From: Legionella septentrionalis
GTDB lineage: Bacteria; Pseudomonadota; Gammaproteobacteria; Legionellales; Legionellaceae
DNA length: 64,000 nucleotides
Direction: 5' to 3'
Assembly (NCBI RefSeq): GCF_003989745.1
Contig: NZ_RZGS01000002.1
Span: forward strand, 114,249-178,248
The notes beneath the pieces are model-generated. The model did no database searches. It worked only from the letters and a program-made list of their open reading frames with translations, and was not told the origin of the DNA. A program made the position numbers and the translations under genes. This document shows positions 56,153 to 64,000 of this stretch, piece after piece; position 1 is the stretch's first letter; each line of letters starts with the position of its first letter.

Positions 56153-56245
56153 TAGGAGTGGCTGCTTCATCATCATGAGTTGGCCAACTTGCCCGCTTTA
56201 TACAGAATGAGATATCATTAGCCTTTTTCTTTAAAGAGAACTAAT

Positions 56246-56284
56246 TTAGTACTATATATATTAAATAAGACTTAATTAGTACTA
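56246..56284 (+). promoter_or_regulatory. Paired palindromic operators upstream of the suf operon
   Basis: TTAGTACTA occurs at 56246-56254 and again at 56276-56284, exactly 30 bases apart, each extended on the left by a (C)TAATT-type tract. Each copy is centred on the palindrome AGTACT. The 30-base phase (about three helix turns) suits two dimers of the same repressor on one face of the DNA. The Rrf2 gene starts 22 bases later, so autoregulation of the operon is likely. Confidence 0.65.
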
Positions 56285-56306
56285 GATTATTGAAAGTAGG
56301 AATGGT

Positions 56307-56756
56307 ATGCTGCGCATCAGCAAATTGGCCGATTATGGAACAGTAGTGATGGTGTATCTTGCGAAGCGCCCGCAGCAAGTTTGCAACGCGCGGGATATTG
56401 CTTTGCATACCCATTTGACTGTCCCCACAGTCAGCAAATTATTAAAGCGCTTAACCGCTGCAGGTTTGTTATCCTCAGTGCGTGGCGTTGCGGGTGGATA
56501 CCGATTACAACGGCCCGCATCCGCCATTTCAGTCACTGAAATTATTTATGCACTGGAAGAATCCCGCGGTTTAACCGAGTGCAGCCTGGAACCAAATGAA
56601 TGTTCTTTACAAGGTGTCTGCCATGTGCAGGGGAATTGGCGCTTGATTAGCCAAGCAATTGAATCCGCCTTGAGCAGCGTCAGTCTGGAGGCATTGGCTA
56701 AACCAGCCTTGCAAATGATTAACCTTGATCGCATCAAGCAGTTAGGGAGCCTATAA
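56307..56756 (+). CDS. Rrf2-family SUF operon regulator
   Basis: This 149-residue helix-turn-helix protein belongs to the Rrf2 family (IscR, NsrR, SUF regulators). The wHTH runs from [14 protein letters not shown] through [19 protein letters not shown] and the wing RGVAGGYRL. Three cysteines, C92, C99 and C105, sit in the loop that holds the [2Fe-2S] cluster in IscR. The family senses cellular iron-sulfur status and represses the cluster-assembly genes when the cluster is present. The stop overlaps the sufB start by one base (TAATG). It is the first gene of the operon. Confidence 0.92.
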   Translation: MLRISKLADYGTVVMVYLAKRPQQVCNARDIALHTHLTVPTVSKLLKRLTAAGLLSSVRGVAGGYRLQRPASAISVTEIIYALEESRGLTECSLEPNECSLQGVCHVQGNWRLISQAIESALSSVSLEALAKPALQMINLDRIKQLGSL

Positions 56757-58204
56757 TGGCTAAAGAAAACACACAGATTAATTCTCTTCTTGAGCGGGAA
56801 TACCAGCATGGATTTGTGACCGACATTGAAGTTGAAACGTTTCCACCGGGTTTGGATGAGGAGACGATTCGCCGCTTGTCGGCTATAAAAAATGAGCCTG
56901 AGTTTTTGTTGGAATGGCGTTTGCAAGCGTTTGAATATTGGCGCACCATGCTGCATCCTGAGTGGTCCAGTGTCCGTTATCCCCCGATTGACTATCAGGC
57001 AATTTCTTATTATTCCGCGCCTAAAAATTTAAAAGACAGGCCGAAAAGTCTGGATGAAGTGGATCCTGAATTATTACGAACTTATGAAAAATTAGGCATT
57101 CCCCTGCGCGAGCAAGAAATGCTGGCAGGAGTGGCAGTGGATGCGGTTTTTGACAGTGTATCGGTTGCGACTACGTTTAAAGCAAAACTGGCAGAAAAAG
57201 GTGTAATTTTTTGTCCTCTTTCCGAAGCAGTGCATGAATACCCTGATTTGGTGCGCAGATATCTGGGCTCTGTTGTTTCTTATCGCGATAATTTCTATGC
57301 AGCCCTTAATTCTGCAGTATTTAGCGACGGTTCATTTGTCTATGTGCCGAAAGGGGTGCGCTGCCCGATGGAATTATCCACTTATTTTCGCATCAATGCA
57401 GCATCTACGGGTCAATTTGAACGCACGTTGATCGTTGCGGACGATAATAGTTACGTTTCCTACCTTGAAGGGTGTACCGCCCCCATGCGCGATGAAAATC
57501 AATTGCATGCGGCAGTCGTAGAGTTGGTGGCTATGGATGGCGCACAAATTAAATATTCCACCGTGCAAAATTGGTACCCTGGCGATAAAGAGGGCAAGGG
57601 TGGTATTTATAATTTCGTAACCAAGCGTGGTGCTTGCCGTGGGAAACGTTCCAAAATTTCCTGGACGCAAATTGAGACGGGTTCTGCGATTACCTGGAAA
57701 TACCCGAGCGTGATTTTGCAGGGCGACGATTCGGTAGGTGAATTTTATTCCGTTGCGGTAACAAATAATCATCAACAAGCGGATACAGGTACTAAGATGA
57801 TTCATTTGGGCAAAAATACCCGCTCAACGATCATTGCCAAAGGGATAAGTGCGGGACAGTCGCATAATGCTTATCGGGGTTTGGTGCGCATTGCGCCCAC
57901 TGCACTCAATGCACGGAATTTTACCCAATGTGATTCCATGTTGATGGGTAGCCAATCTGCCGCCCATACATTTCCCTACATTGAAGTGAAAAACCCGACG
58001 GCACAAGTAGAACACGAAGCCACAACGTCAAAAATCAGCGAAGAGCAATTGTTTTATTGCCAACAACGGGGCATCGATACAGAAGATGCTGTTTCCATGA
58101 TTGTGAATGGTTTTTGCAAGCAAGTTCTTAAAGAATTACCAATGGAATTTGCAGTGGAAGCGACCAAGTTGTTAGGCATCAGTTTGGAAGGGGCAGTAGG
58201 TTAA
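56756..58204 (+). CDS. sufB: Fe-S cluster assembly scaffold SufB
   Basis: SufB is the core scaffold of the SufBC2D complex, which builds iron-sulfur clusters under stress. The 482-residue protein is full length and has the right-handed beta-helix core with [29 protein letters not shown] sequence, plus the family's conserved Cys region near the C-terminus ([11 protein letters not shown]). It starts at the last base of the regulator gene and ends one base before sufC. Confidence 0.97.
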   Translation: MAKENTQINSLLEREYQHGFVTDIEVETFPPGLDEETIRRLSAIKNEPEFLLEWRLQAFEYWRTMLHPEWSSVRYPPIDYQAISYYSAPKNLKDRPKSLDEVDPELLRTYEKLGIPLREQEMLAGVAVDAVFDSVSVATTFKAKLAEKGVIFCPLSEAVHEYPDLVRRYLGSVVSYRDNFYAALNSAVFSDGSFVYVPKGVRCPMELSTYFRINAASTGQFERTLIVADDNSYVSYLEGCTAPMRDENQLHAAVVELVAMDGAQIKYSTVQNWYPGDKEGKGGIYNFVTKRGACRGKRSKISWTQIETGSAITWKYPSVILQGDDSVGEFYSVAVTNNHQQADTGTKMIHLGKNTRSTIIAKGISAGQSHNAYRGLVRIAPTALNARNFTQCDSMLMGSQSAAHTFPYIEVKNPTAQVEHEATTSKISEEQLFYCQQRGIDTEDAVSMIVNGFCKQVLKELPMEFAVEATKLLGISLEGAVG

Positions 58205-58205
58205 G

Positions 58206-58958
58206 ATGTTATCAATCAATCAATTAAATGTAGCCATTAATGCACAACCCATTTTAAAAGGCATCGACTTGACTGTGGGTGCAGGAGAAGTTCATGCCAT
58301 TATGGGCCCAAATGGTTCTGGAAAAAGTACTTTATCCAAGGTCTTGGCAGGACACCCGGCGTATGAAGTAACGGGTGGAGATATTCATTTCCTGGGGCAA
58401 GATTTGCTGCCTTTATCCCCCGCGGAACGGGCACAAGCTGGAATTTTCATGTCTTTTCAATATCCAGTCGAAATTCCTGGCGTTACGAATATTAATTTTT
58501 TAAAGGCAGCGGTGAACGCCGTACGCAAAGGGCAAGGCAAGAATACGCTGGATGCCATCGAATTTTTAAGTTTTATACGGGAAAAATGCAAGTTATTGGA
58601 TATGGATGAAAGCTTTTTATATCGCAGCATCAATGAAGGATTTTCAGGCGGTGAGAAAAAGCGCAACGAAATTCTGCAAATGGCTGCTCTGGAACCTAAA
58701 TTGGCTGTTTTAGATGAAACGGATTCTGGCCTTGATATCGATGCCTTGCGCATCATTGCCGAAGGGGTAAATGCCATGCGCAGCCCCGAGCGTTCCATCA
58801 TTATGGTCACCCATTATCAACGCCTGTTAAATTACATTCAGCCTGATTTCATTCATGTACTGGCAAATGGCCGCATTATTAAATCCGGTGATAAATCCCT
58901 CGCGTTGGAATTGGAAGAAAAAGGATACAGTTGGTTGGAGGAGTCAGAGCAGTCATGA
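58206..58958 (+). CDS. sufC: Fe-S assembly ATPase SufC
   Basis: SufC is the ABC-type ATPase that drives conformational change in SufBC2D. The 250-residue protein has Walker [10 protein letters not shown] (about 35-43), the signature [13 protein letters not shown] (about 150) and Walker [13 protein letters not shown]. The SufC-typical DETDSGLD replaces the usual DEPT. Its last codon overlaps the sufD start (ATGA). Confidence 0.98.
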   Translation: MLSINQLNVAINAQPILKGIDLTVGAGEVHAIMGPNGSGKSTLSKVLAGHPAYEVTGGDIHFLGQDLLPLSPAERAQAGIFMSFQYPVEIPGVTNINFLKAAVNAVRKGQGKNTLDAIEFLSFIREKCKLLDMDESFLYRSINEGFSGGEKKRNEILQMAALEPKLAVLDETDSGLDIDALRIIAEGVNAMRSPERSIIMVTHYQRLLNYIQPDFIHVLANGRIIKSGDKSLALELEEKGYSWLEESEQS

Positions 58959-60220
58959 GTGATGTCCTTGATTTTTATCGACAACAAGCCCAACTAAAAA
59001 TTTCACCAATTTCCTGGTTGGCGCGCTTACAGCAGCAAGGGCTTAATGAACTGGCTCGCTTAGGCTTCCCAACGCGACATCATGAAGAATGGAAATACAC
59101 CTTAATTGATTCTTTTTTACAACACCGCTTTACACAAAATGAAAGCTCGCCATTGGCCCAGGAAAGTTATGCAGCTGATTTGCCTGTAGAAGGTTATATT
59201 GTCTCGTGGGTTAACGGTTGCTGGGTTCAATCTGGGCAATATACTTTGCCGGCTGGGGTTATTATATTGCCTTTGGCGCAAGCGATTGAGGAGCACCCTG
59301 AAAAAATTCAGCCTTATTTAGGGCAAATTCTGCAGCATGAGCATGGTTTTCAGGCTTTGAACACGGCTATGCTGCATGCTGGCATATTTATTTATTTACC
59401 GGCAGGAGTTTCCCTGCTGCAACCTGTTATCTTGTCACACGTGCAAGATAAGGATAATCAAGCCGTTTTCATGCGCCACCTGCTGGTGGCCGAGGCAGGC
59501 AGTTCTGCTGTGGTGATCGAGGATTTTCAGGGCAAGCCCGAAAGGACTTATTTTACCAATACGATTACCGAATTACATGCAGCAGCCAATGCCAAATTGA
59601 GCCATTATAAGCTGCAACGTGAAAGCCGCAGCGCATACCATATGGGGCATTTGGCGGTTAAACAGGCACAAGGGAGTGAAGTCGACACGCATGTCTTAAG
59701 CCTGGGCGGGAAGCTGATGCGCAGTGACATCAGCATTGATTTGCATGAACCGCACGCACGCTGTTTGCTAAATGGTATTTATGCCCCGGGTAAGGCCCAG
59801 CATATGGATCATCATACCGTGGTGAACCATAATGTTCCTGATTGCCGTAGTGAGCAGGATTATAAAGGTATTTTAAGTGGTGATTCGCGCGCGGTCTTTA
59901 ACGGCAAGGTGATGGTGGCCAAGCATGCGCAACACACAGAAGCGAGGCAGCAAAATAAAAATTTATTACTGGCGGCCAATGCCGAAATTGATACCAAACC
60001 GCAATTGGAAATTTTTGCCGATGATGTAGTATGCAGCCATGGGGCAACGGTGGGGCAGCTTGATGAAGAAGCGTTGTTTTATTTTGCTGCCCGCGGCATC
60101 GAACAGGATGAGGCTCGCCGTTTTTTAGTTAAAGCTTTTGCCGCAGATAATTTGCGGATGATGGGGACGCCTAAATTGGCAAACTGGCTAAATCAATTAT
60201 TGTGTCAGCAACTGGGATAA
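58955..60220 (+). CDS. sufD: Fe-S cluster assembly protein SufD
   Basis: SufD forms the beta-helix heterodimer with SufB and contributes to iron entry. The 421-residue protein has the SufBD core with [34 protein letters not shown], a highly conserved stretch, and ends in [15 protein letters not shown]. The start is the ATG at 58955, which overlaps the sufC stop and has TGGAGGAG upstream; the frame extends a further 8 codons into sufC but without reason. Confidence 0.96.
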   Translation: MSDVLDFYRQQAQLKISPISWLARLQQQGLNELARLGFPTRHHEEWKYTLIDSFLQHRFTQNESSPLAQESYAADLPVEGYIVSWVNGCWVQSGQYTLPAGVIILPLAQAIEEHPEKIQPYLGQILQHEHGFQALNTAMLHAGIFIYLPAGVSLLQPVILSHVQDKDNQAVFMRHLLVAEAGSSAVVIEDFQGKPERTYFTNTITELHAAANAKLSHYKLQRESRSAYHMGHLAVKQAQGSEVDTHVLSLGGKLMRSDISIDLHEPHARCLLNGIYAPGKAQHMDHHTVVNHNVPDCRSEQDYKGILSGDSRAVFNGKVMVAKHAQHTEARQQNKNLLLAANAEIDTKPQLEIFADDVVCSHGATVGQLDEEALFYFAARGIEQDEARRFLVKAFAADNLRMMGTPKLANWLNQLLCQQLG

Positions 60221-60224
60221 CCGT

Positions 60225-61469
60225 ATGAATCGTGCCAATGAGTTAATTAATGCATTCGATGTACAAGCTATCCGTCAGGATTTCCCTATTTTGCAGCAAA
60301 GCGTAAACGATTGTCCGCTGATTTACCTGGACAATGCAGCGACCACGCAAAAACCGAAAGCAGTTATTGATGCCATTGCCAATTATTATTTGCATGATAA
60401 TGCGAATGTGCACCGCAGTGTACATGCACTGAGTGCACGTGCCACGCAGCAGTTTGAAGCAGTACGTGAAAAAGTCCAACGCTTTATCAATGCGAAATAC
60501 CCGCATGAGTGCATTTTTGTGCGCGGCACCACCGAAGCCATTAATTTAGTCGCGCAAAGCTTCGTTGCCCCGCGTATTTTGCCGGGTGAGGAAATTTTAA
60601 TTACCCACATGGAGCATCATTCCAATATTGTCCCCTGGCAGATGGTATGCAAAAAAACAGGTGCCGTGTTAAAAGTTGCACCCATCAACTTGGATGGTGA
60701 AATTTTGCTGGATGAGTTTGCCAGGCAATTGTCCAGTAATACAAAATTTGTTGCCATTAATTATGTTTCCAATGCTCTGGGTACCATTAACCCGGTTAAA
60801 AAAATGATAGAAATGGCGCATGCGTATGGCGCATTGGTTTTATTAGACGGTGCGCAGGCAACCGCGCATTTGCCTGTTGATGTGCAATCCCTTGGTTGTG
60901 ATTTCTACGCATTTTCCGGGCACAAAATGTATGGGCCTACAGGCATTGGCGTACTTTGGGGGCGCGAGCATTTGCTGGATGATATGGGGCCGTATCAGGG
61001 TGGTGGTGAAATGATAAGTTATGTCACCATGGAAGCCACTGCCTATGCGCCGCTTCCTTATAAATTTGAAGCAGGTACTCCTAATATTGCAGGAGCAATT
61101 GGCTTAGGGGCGGCCATGGATTATTTATGGTCTTTAGATCTTGAAGCTGTGGTCGCTTACGAAGCGCATTTGTTGGCTTATGCAACGGATGCGGTTCATT
61201 CTGTGAAAGGCTTTAATTTGATCGGCACCGCGCGAGATAAAGTTCCAATCGTCTCTTTTGTGCATGGAAAAATCCATTCACATGATATTGGTACCATATT
61301 GGATAGCGAGGGAATTGCCATCCGCAGCGGCCATCATTGCGCCATGCCATTAATGGATTTTTTTGACGTGCCTGCCACTACACGAATTTCCTTGTCTTTT
61401 TACAATACCGAGCAAGAAATCGATGAATGTGTGAAAGCGTTATATAAAGTAAAAGAGGTATTTGCTTGA
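60225..61469 (+). CDS. sufS: Cysteine desulfurase SufS
   Basis: SufS is a PLP enzyme that takes sulfur from cysteine for cluster assembly. The 414-residue type II desulfurase has the PLP lysine in AFSGHKMYGPTG (about 225), the FPILQ N-terminal region, the THMEHHSNIVPW motif and the active-site Cys in RSGHHCAMPL (about 370). No sufE gene is in the window; SufU, which follows with a four-base overlap, is the likely sulfur acceptor. Confidence 0.97.
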   Translation: MNRANELINAFDVQAIRQDFPILQQSVNDCPLIYLDNAATTQKPKAVIDAIANYYLHDNANVHRSVHALSARATQQFEAVREKVQRFINAKYPHECIFVRGTTEAINLVAQSFVAPRILPGEEILITHMEHHSNIVPWQMVCKKTGAVLKVAPINLDGEILLDEFARQLSSNTKFVAINYVSNALGTINPVKKMIEMAHAYGALVLLDGAQATAHLPVDVQSLGCDFYAFSGHKMYGPTGIGVLWGREHLLDDMGPYQGGGEMISYVTMEATAYAPLPYKFEAGTPNIAGAIGLGAAMDYLWSLDLEAVVAYEAHLLAYATDAVHSVKGFNLIGTARDKVPIVSFVHGKIHSHDIGTILDSEGIAIRSGHHCAMPLMDFFDVPATTRISLSFYNTEQEIDECVKALYKVKEVFA

Positions 61470-61909
61470 TGGATTTGCGAGACTTGTATCAAGAGATCAT
61501 CATCGATCATAACCGTAATCCCAGAAATCATCGCAGTATGGAACATCCCACCTGCGAAGCCAAAGGGTTTAACCCCTTGTGCGGCGATAAACTTACGGTT
61601 TATTTGAAACTCCGTAACAATAAGATAGACGATATCAGTTTTTTGGGATGCGGCTGTGCTATCTCGCAAGCTTCTGCTTCATTAATGACCGAAGTATTGC
61701 GCCATAAAACCATAGAGGAAGCCCATGATTTGTTTCGGCGGTTTCATCATATGGTTACCGTGGATGAAGAGCAACCCCAGACCTTGGATAAGCTTGCGGT
61801 ATTGGCTGGCGTGCGGACTTTCCCGGCACGTGTTAAATGCGCCACTTTGGCATGGCATACCCTGGAGTCGGCATTGAACCAGGAAAAAGCTATGGTAACA
61901 ACGGAATAA
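61466..61909 (+). CDS. sufU: SufU, zinc-type sulfur acceptor
   Basis: SufU-type proteins accept sulfur from SufS by a zinc-ligand swap. The 147-residue protein has the expected cysteines: CGDKL (about residue 35-39), LGCGCAISQASASL (about 60-72) and RVKCATLAW (about 130). The overlap with sufS (ATGA) and this Cys set argue for SufU instead of an IscU scaffold. Confidence 0.93.
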   Translation: MMDLRDLYQEIIIDHNRNPRNHRSMEHPTCEAKGFNPLCGDKLTVYLKLRNNKIDDISFLGCGCAISQASASLMTEVLRHKTIEEAHDLFRRFHHMVTVDEEQPQTLDKLAVLAGVRTFPARVKCATLAWHTLESALNQEKAMVTTE

Positions 61910-61915
61910 GTAAGT

Positions 61916-62254
61916 ATGTTTGGTTTTAAGAAAAAACAAGATTCTAAGGAAGCGTTGCAGGAAGCTGTGATTGCCGCGCTTAAAACGGTATTTGATCCCG
62001 AAATCCCGGTTAATATTTATGATTTAGGCTTGATTTATGCAATCCAAGTCGATGATCAACAGCATGTTCATATTCAAATGACGCTTACTTCTCCAGGCTG
62101 TCCTGTAGCCCAAACTTTTCCGGGAACCGTAGAACAAACCGTTAATAAGGTGGAGGGAGTAGGTGATTGCACTGTTGAACTGGTTTGGGAGCCGCCATGG
62201 ACGCAAGAGCGCATGACTGAGGCGGCACGTTTGGAATTGGGAATTTTTTACTAA
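61916..62254 (+). CDS. sufT: Fe-S assembly auxiliary protein SufT
   Basis: SufT belongs to the MIP18/DUF59 family. In bacteria it supports maturation of iron-sulfur proteins and is needed when demand is high. The 112-residue protein has the domain signature FDPEIPVNIYDLGLIY and the conserved Cys in LTSPGCPVAQ. It is the last gene of the operon and starts six bases after the sufU stop. A weak GGTGC/GCACC hairpin follows at 62258-62271. Confidence 0.9.
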   Translation: MFGFKKKQDSKEALQEAVIAALKTVFDPEIPVNIYDLGLIYAIQVDDQQHVHIQMTLTSPGCPVAQTFPGTVEQTVNKVEGVGDCTVELVWEPPWTQERMTEAARLELGIFY

Positions 62255-62439
62255 GAAGGTGCGCCAGCACCCCTGCCATAGGATGCAGATGAGTTATCCT
62301 TCGTTATCCAGTAGCCACAATTCTCCTCTCCTGAAAAAATTTTTGCACGTCGGCAGCAAAGTTTTTTTTGCCAGCTTTTTAATACACTCCTCACAGAGTT
62401 ATTCATAATTGTATAAGACTCAAATTCCAATCAACAGCA

Positions 62440-62468
62440 ATGACAATGTACGTACATCATACTATAAT
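62440..62468 (+). promoter_or_regulatory. Autoregulated promoter of the TacA/TacT pair
   Basis: ATGACA (-35, 62440-62445) and TATAAT (-10, 62463-62468) are 17 bases apart. The palindrome ATGTACGTACAT (62446-62457) fills the spacer next to the -35 and is a natural operator for the antitoxin-toxin complex. AGGAG precedes the antitoxin ATG. Confidence 0.7.
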
Positions 62469-62489
62469 ATCTTTAAATAGGAGATAAAT

Positions 62490-62777
62490 ATGGCTACGTT
62501 AGATAATGATGCAAAACAAGAAAAACTAAATATGCGAATTAATAGTGAAGCACGAATGCTTATTGATCGTGCGGCAAAAATTAGAGGTAAAAACAGATCT
62601 GATTTTATTTTAAGTGCAGCTCGTCGAGAAGCTGAAGAAACGATTTTGGAACAAACGCTAATAAAAGCTAGTCCTGAAGCATATGCTGCGTTTTTACAAC
62701 AACTGGACAAGGCTCCAATGCCGAATGAGCAATTAATTAAAACTATGCAGACAAAGGCACCTTGGGATAAAGAATGA
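62490..62777 (+). CDS. tacA: TacA-type (DUF1778) antitoxin
   Basis: This 95-residue DUF1778 protein is a ribbon-helix-helix DNA-binding antitoxin. The N-terminal RHH is in KLNMRINSEARMLIDRAAKIRGKNRSDFIL, and the C-terminal half has the toxin-neutralising helix and Pro-rich tail. It binds the operator in its own promoter and blocks the acetyltransferase toxin encoded next, whose start overlaps its last codons. Confidence 0.92.
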   Translation: MATLDNDAKQEKLNMRINSEARMLIDRAAKIRGKNRSDFILSAARREAEETILEQTLIKASPEAYAAFLQQLDKAPMPNEQLIKTMQTKAPWDKE

Positions 62778-63268
62778 TTTTACAACCAGAGCCCATAAGT
62801 GAACAACATAATATACAGGGATTTAATTCAGGTGAAGAAACCCTTGATGTCTGGTTAAAAACAAAAGCAATCAGAAATCAAAAAGCAAATGCTTCCCGCA
62901 CCTATGTAGCAGTGAGTAATGAACGTGTCATAGCCTATTATGTCTTGGCATCTAGCTCTGTAGATGGGAGTTTGGCTACAGGTCGTTTTAGAAGAAACAT
63001 GCCCATTCCAGTTCCAGTAGTGATTCTTGGTAGGCTTGCTATTGATTTAGCATATCAACATAAAGGCCTAGGGAGAGCATTAGTTCGTGATGCAGGACTA
63101 AGAGTTATTCAAGCAGCCGAAACTATAGGTATTAGAGGATTACTAGTTCATGCAATCTCTACCAATGCAAAAGACTTCTATACCAAACTAGGTTTTGAGC
63201 CTTCTTTAATTGATCCCATGACGCTAATGGTAACATTAGATGATTTAAAAGCAGCAATACAAGTCTGA
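62774..63268 (+). CDS. tacT: TacT-type GNAT acetyltransferase toxin
   Basis: This 164-residue GNAT protein is the toxin of a TacA-TacT module. TacT acetylates aminoacyl-tRNA and blocks translation. The acetyl-CoA motif is LGRLAIDLAYQHKGLGRALVRDA, and the FYTKLGFE segment holds the catalytic Tyr. Both are intact, so the pair is probably active. It overlaps tacA by four bases. Its higher A+T content than the SUF operon fits horizontal acquisition. Confidence 0.93.
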   Translation: MILQPEPISEQHNIQGFNSGEETLDVWLKTKAIRNQKANASRTYVAVSNERVIAYYVLASSSVDGSLATGRFRRNMPIPVPVVILGRLAIDLAYQHKGLGRALVRDAGLRVIQAAETIGIRGLLVHAISTNAKDFYTKLGFEPSLIDPMTLMVTLDDLKAAIQV

Positions 63269-63309
63269 TCGATATCAAAATATAATATTTCTCTGTATTT
63301 TAGAATATT

Positions 63310-63496
63310 ATGGGCATAGTAAAAATATCAGATGAGCTGCATGATTCAACAAAACTCATAGCACGAGCAATGAGCCGACCTATTAATTCTCAAGAGAATA
63401 CTGGCTTAGAGCTGGAAACTGGCCGAAGAAAATCCCTCCATGACCTACCCTGAAATCCTCAAAATTTTAGTAACTCAAACATCAAAGGTGAGATAA
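63310..63496 (+). pseudogene. ParD-like antitoxin, frameshifted
   Basis: The first 28 codons read MGIVKISDELHDSTKLIARA and on to NSQ, an N-terminus of ParD-like antitoxins. Frame is then lost; one base further, the sequence WKLAEENPSMTYPEILKILV is recovered up to TAA at 63494-63496, the normal C-terminus of the same family. A net one-base shift between 63394 and 63412 broke the gene. Confidence 0.7.
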
Positions 63497-63499
63497 ACG

Positions 63500-63660
63500 A
63501 TGTTAGTGAAAAACTCTGATGCAATAGAAAAGATGCGCGTTGCCTCGGACGTCTAGCAGCGTCCGTACTTGAAATGATTGAACCTTACGTGCGTGCAGGC
63601 CTAAGTACCAAGGAGCTTGAGCAAATTTGCCGTCAATACATTTCGTCAAAATTTAAATGA
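63500..63660 (+). pseudogene. Methionine aminopeptidase remnant
   Basis: The ATG at 63500 opens a frame of 18 codons ending in TAG at 63554. In another frame from about 63547, GRLAASVLEMIEPYVRAG and LSTKELEQICRQYI follow, the N-terminal part of type I methionine aminopeptidase. Only about 50 of about 260 residues survive before the next break. A ParD-like gene next to such a peptidase is a known pair, so the two remnants are likely one lost unit. Confidence 0.7.
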
Positions 63661-63671
63661 GAGCGGGATAA

Positions 63672-63852
63672 ACCCCCGGTTATCCAAGCAAAAGTAACCG
63701 ATTGTATCCAACAACACCTGATAATCACATTTATAAAGAAAGAAATATCGTTGCACGTTGCTTTCAAAAAATTAAGCTTTAGAGGAATTGCAACACGATA
63801 CGACAATGCAAATTCCTTGCGCGGGAGAGGGAAGCAGATCGAAGCAAAATAA
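63672..63852 (+). pseudogene. IS5-family-like transposase, 3' remnant
   Basis: In two frames shifted by one base at 63777, the sequence YPSKSNR, then HIYKERN, then FQKIK, then FRGIATRYD is read. These are the C-terminal DDE transposase motifs of IS5-type elements (the family form is IPSKSNR...IYKERN...KIKxFRRIATRYDK). The sequence ends where the GC-rich repeat begins at 63820. No active copy is present. Confidence 0.65.
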
Positions 63853-63987
63853 TAGGCAACGTCCCTAAAGTTTTTTAGACAAGATTTCATCTTAAATTGA
63901 GCACAAATTTTTCTATTTCACTTCGATCTACCCCCTCTCCCGCGATAGGAGCTTTGATAGTATGATGATGCCCTTCGCGGGAGAGGG
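63820..63987. repeat. GC-rich inverted repeat (three copies)
   Basis: CGCGGGAGAGGG is at 63820-63831 and 63976-63987, and its complement CCCTCTCCCGCG at 63933-63944. The first and second copies also extend into AGATCGAAG (63836-63844) and CTTCGATCT (63921-63929), giving a long imperfect inverted repeat. The second and third form a 12-bp hairpin with a 31-base loop. No other copy was seen in this window. The element begins where the transposase remnant ends. Confidence 0.7.
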
Positions 63988-64000
63988 TTGGGGAGAGGGA

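Noticed and set aside
63633..63890. An 85-codon minus-strand frame
   Set aside because: It runs antisense across the transposase remnant and the GC-rich repeat, and no domain is visible.
1..64000. tRNA, rRNA genes or a CRISPR array
   Set aside because: No clover-leaf with CCA-type ends, no rRNA core sequence and no regularly spaced identical repeats were recognised by eye.

Overview
The window is chromosomal DNA of a gammaproteobacterium. The most likely placement is Legionellales (Coxiellaceae, Aquicella or Legionella-like). The basis is the set of genes together: argS followed by a SPOR protein, a class II DAHP synthase, grpE-dnaK-dnaJ, an Rrf2-sufBCDSUT operon, eukaryote-like repeat proteins and a ParD-like/methionine aminopeptidase pair. 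The genus is inferred, not proven. Most of the window is densely packed housekeeping DNA of moderate A+T content. Accessory genes sit between the housekeeping blocks.

Layout. 1-3430: end of a cellulose synthase (bcs) operon and a cation diffusion facilitator, both on the minus strand. 3431-3747: an AT-rich gap with three perfect DnaA boxes. 3748-9577: recG, an AI-2E-family permease, argS and a SPOR-domain protein. 9587-13732: a P-type metal ATPase with unusual catalytic motifs, convergent with a glycine-zipper membrane protein. 13806-26955: a three-gene biosynthetic operon of a methyltransferase, an Fe(II)/2-oxoglutarate oxygenase and a 3747-residue polyketide synthase (PKS). The PKS has no acyltransferase domain, a first ketosynthase with an altered catalytic histidine, and a terminal condensation domain. 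This is the strongest candidate for an undescribed system here. 26972-31513: folB, hemE, a YheT-type hydrolase, a small membrane protein with a marked palindromic promoter, and class II DAHP synthase. 31634-35591: the grpE, dnaK, dnaJ chaperone locus with two RpoH-type promoters. 35629-38553: a giant HEAT-like repeat protein. 38732-42409: carA and the methyl-cycle genes metK and ahcY. 42498-48052: two exported proteins, one a GH81-like beta-1,3-glucanase, and an acetolactate-synthase-like enzyme; these separate carA from carB. 48299-52058: carB and greA. 52127-56027: an exported nucleotidyltransferase-fold protein, a Rieske protein, an SDR, a PAS-receiver protein and an exported HAD phosphatase. 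56246-62254: a complete SUF iron-sulfur assembly operon under an Rrf2 regulator. 62440-64000: an accessory end with an intact TacA/TacT toxin-antitoxin pair, broken ParD-like, methionine aminopeptidase and transposase genes, and inverted GC-rich repeats.

How the genes work together. In the PKS operon, the PKS would make a short chain with two competent ketosynthases, two ketoreductases and one dehydratase. The chain would be released by the condensation domain and tailored by the methyltransferase and oxygenase; malonyl units must be supplied from outside the operon. In the SUF operon, the regulator carries the three cysteines expected of a cluster-sensing repressor, and a 30-bp-phased pair of identical palindromes lies upstream. 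MetK and AhcY share the methyl cycle that would feed the methyltransferase. No tRNA, rRNA or CRISPR array was recognised.
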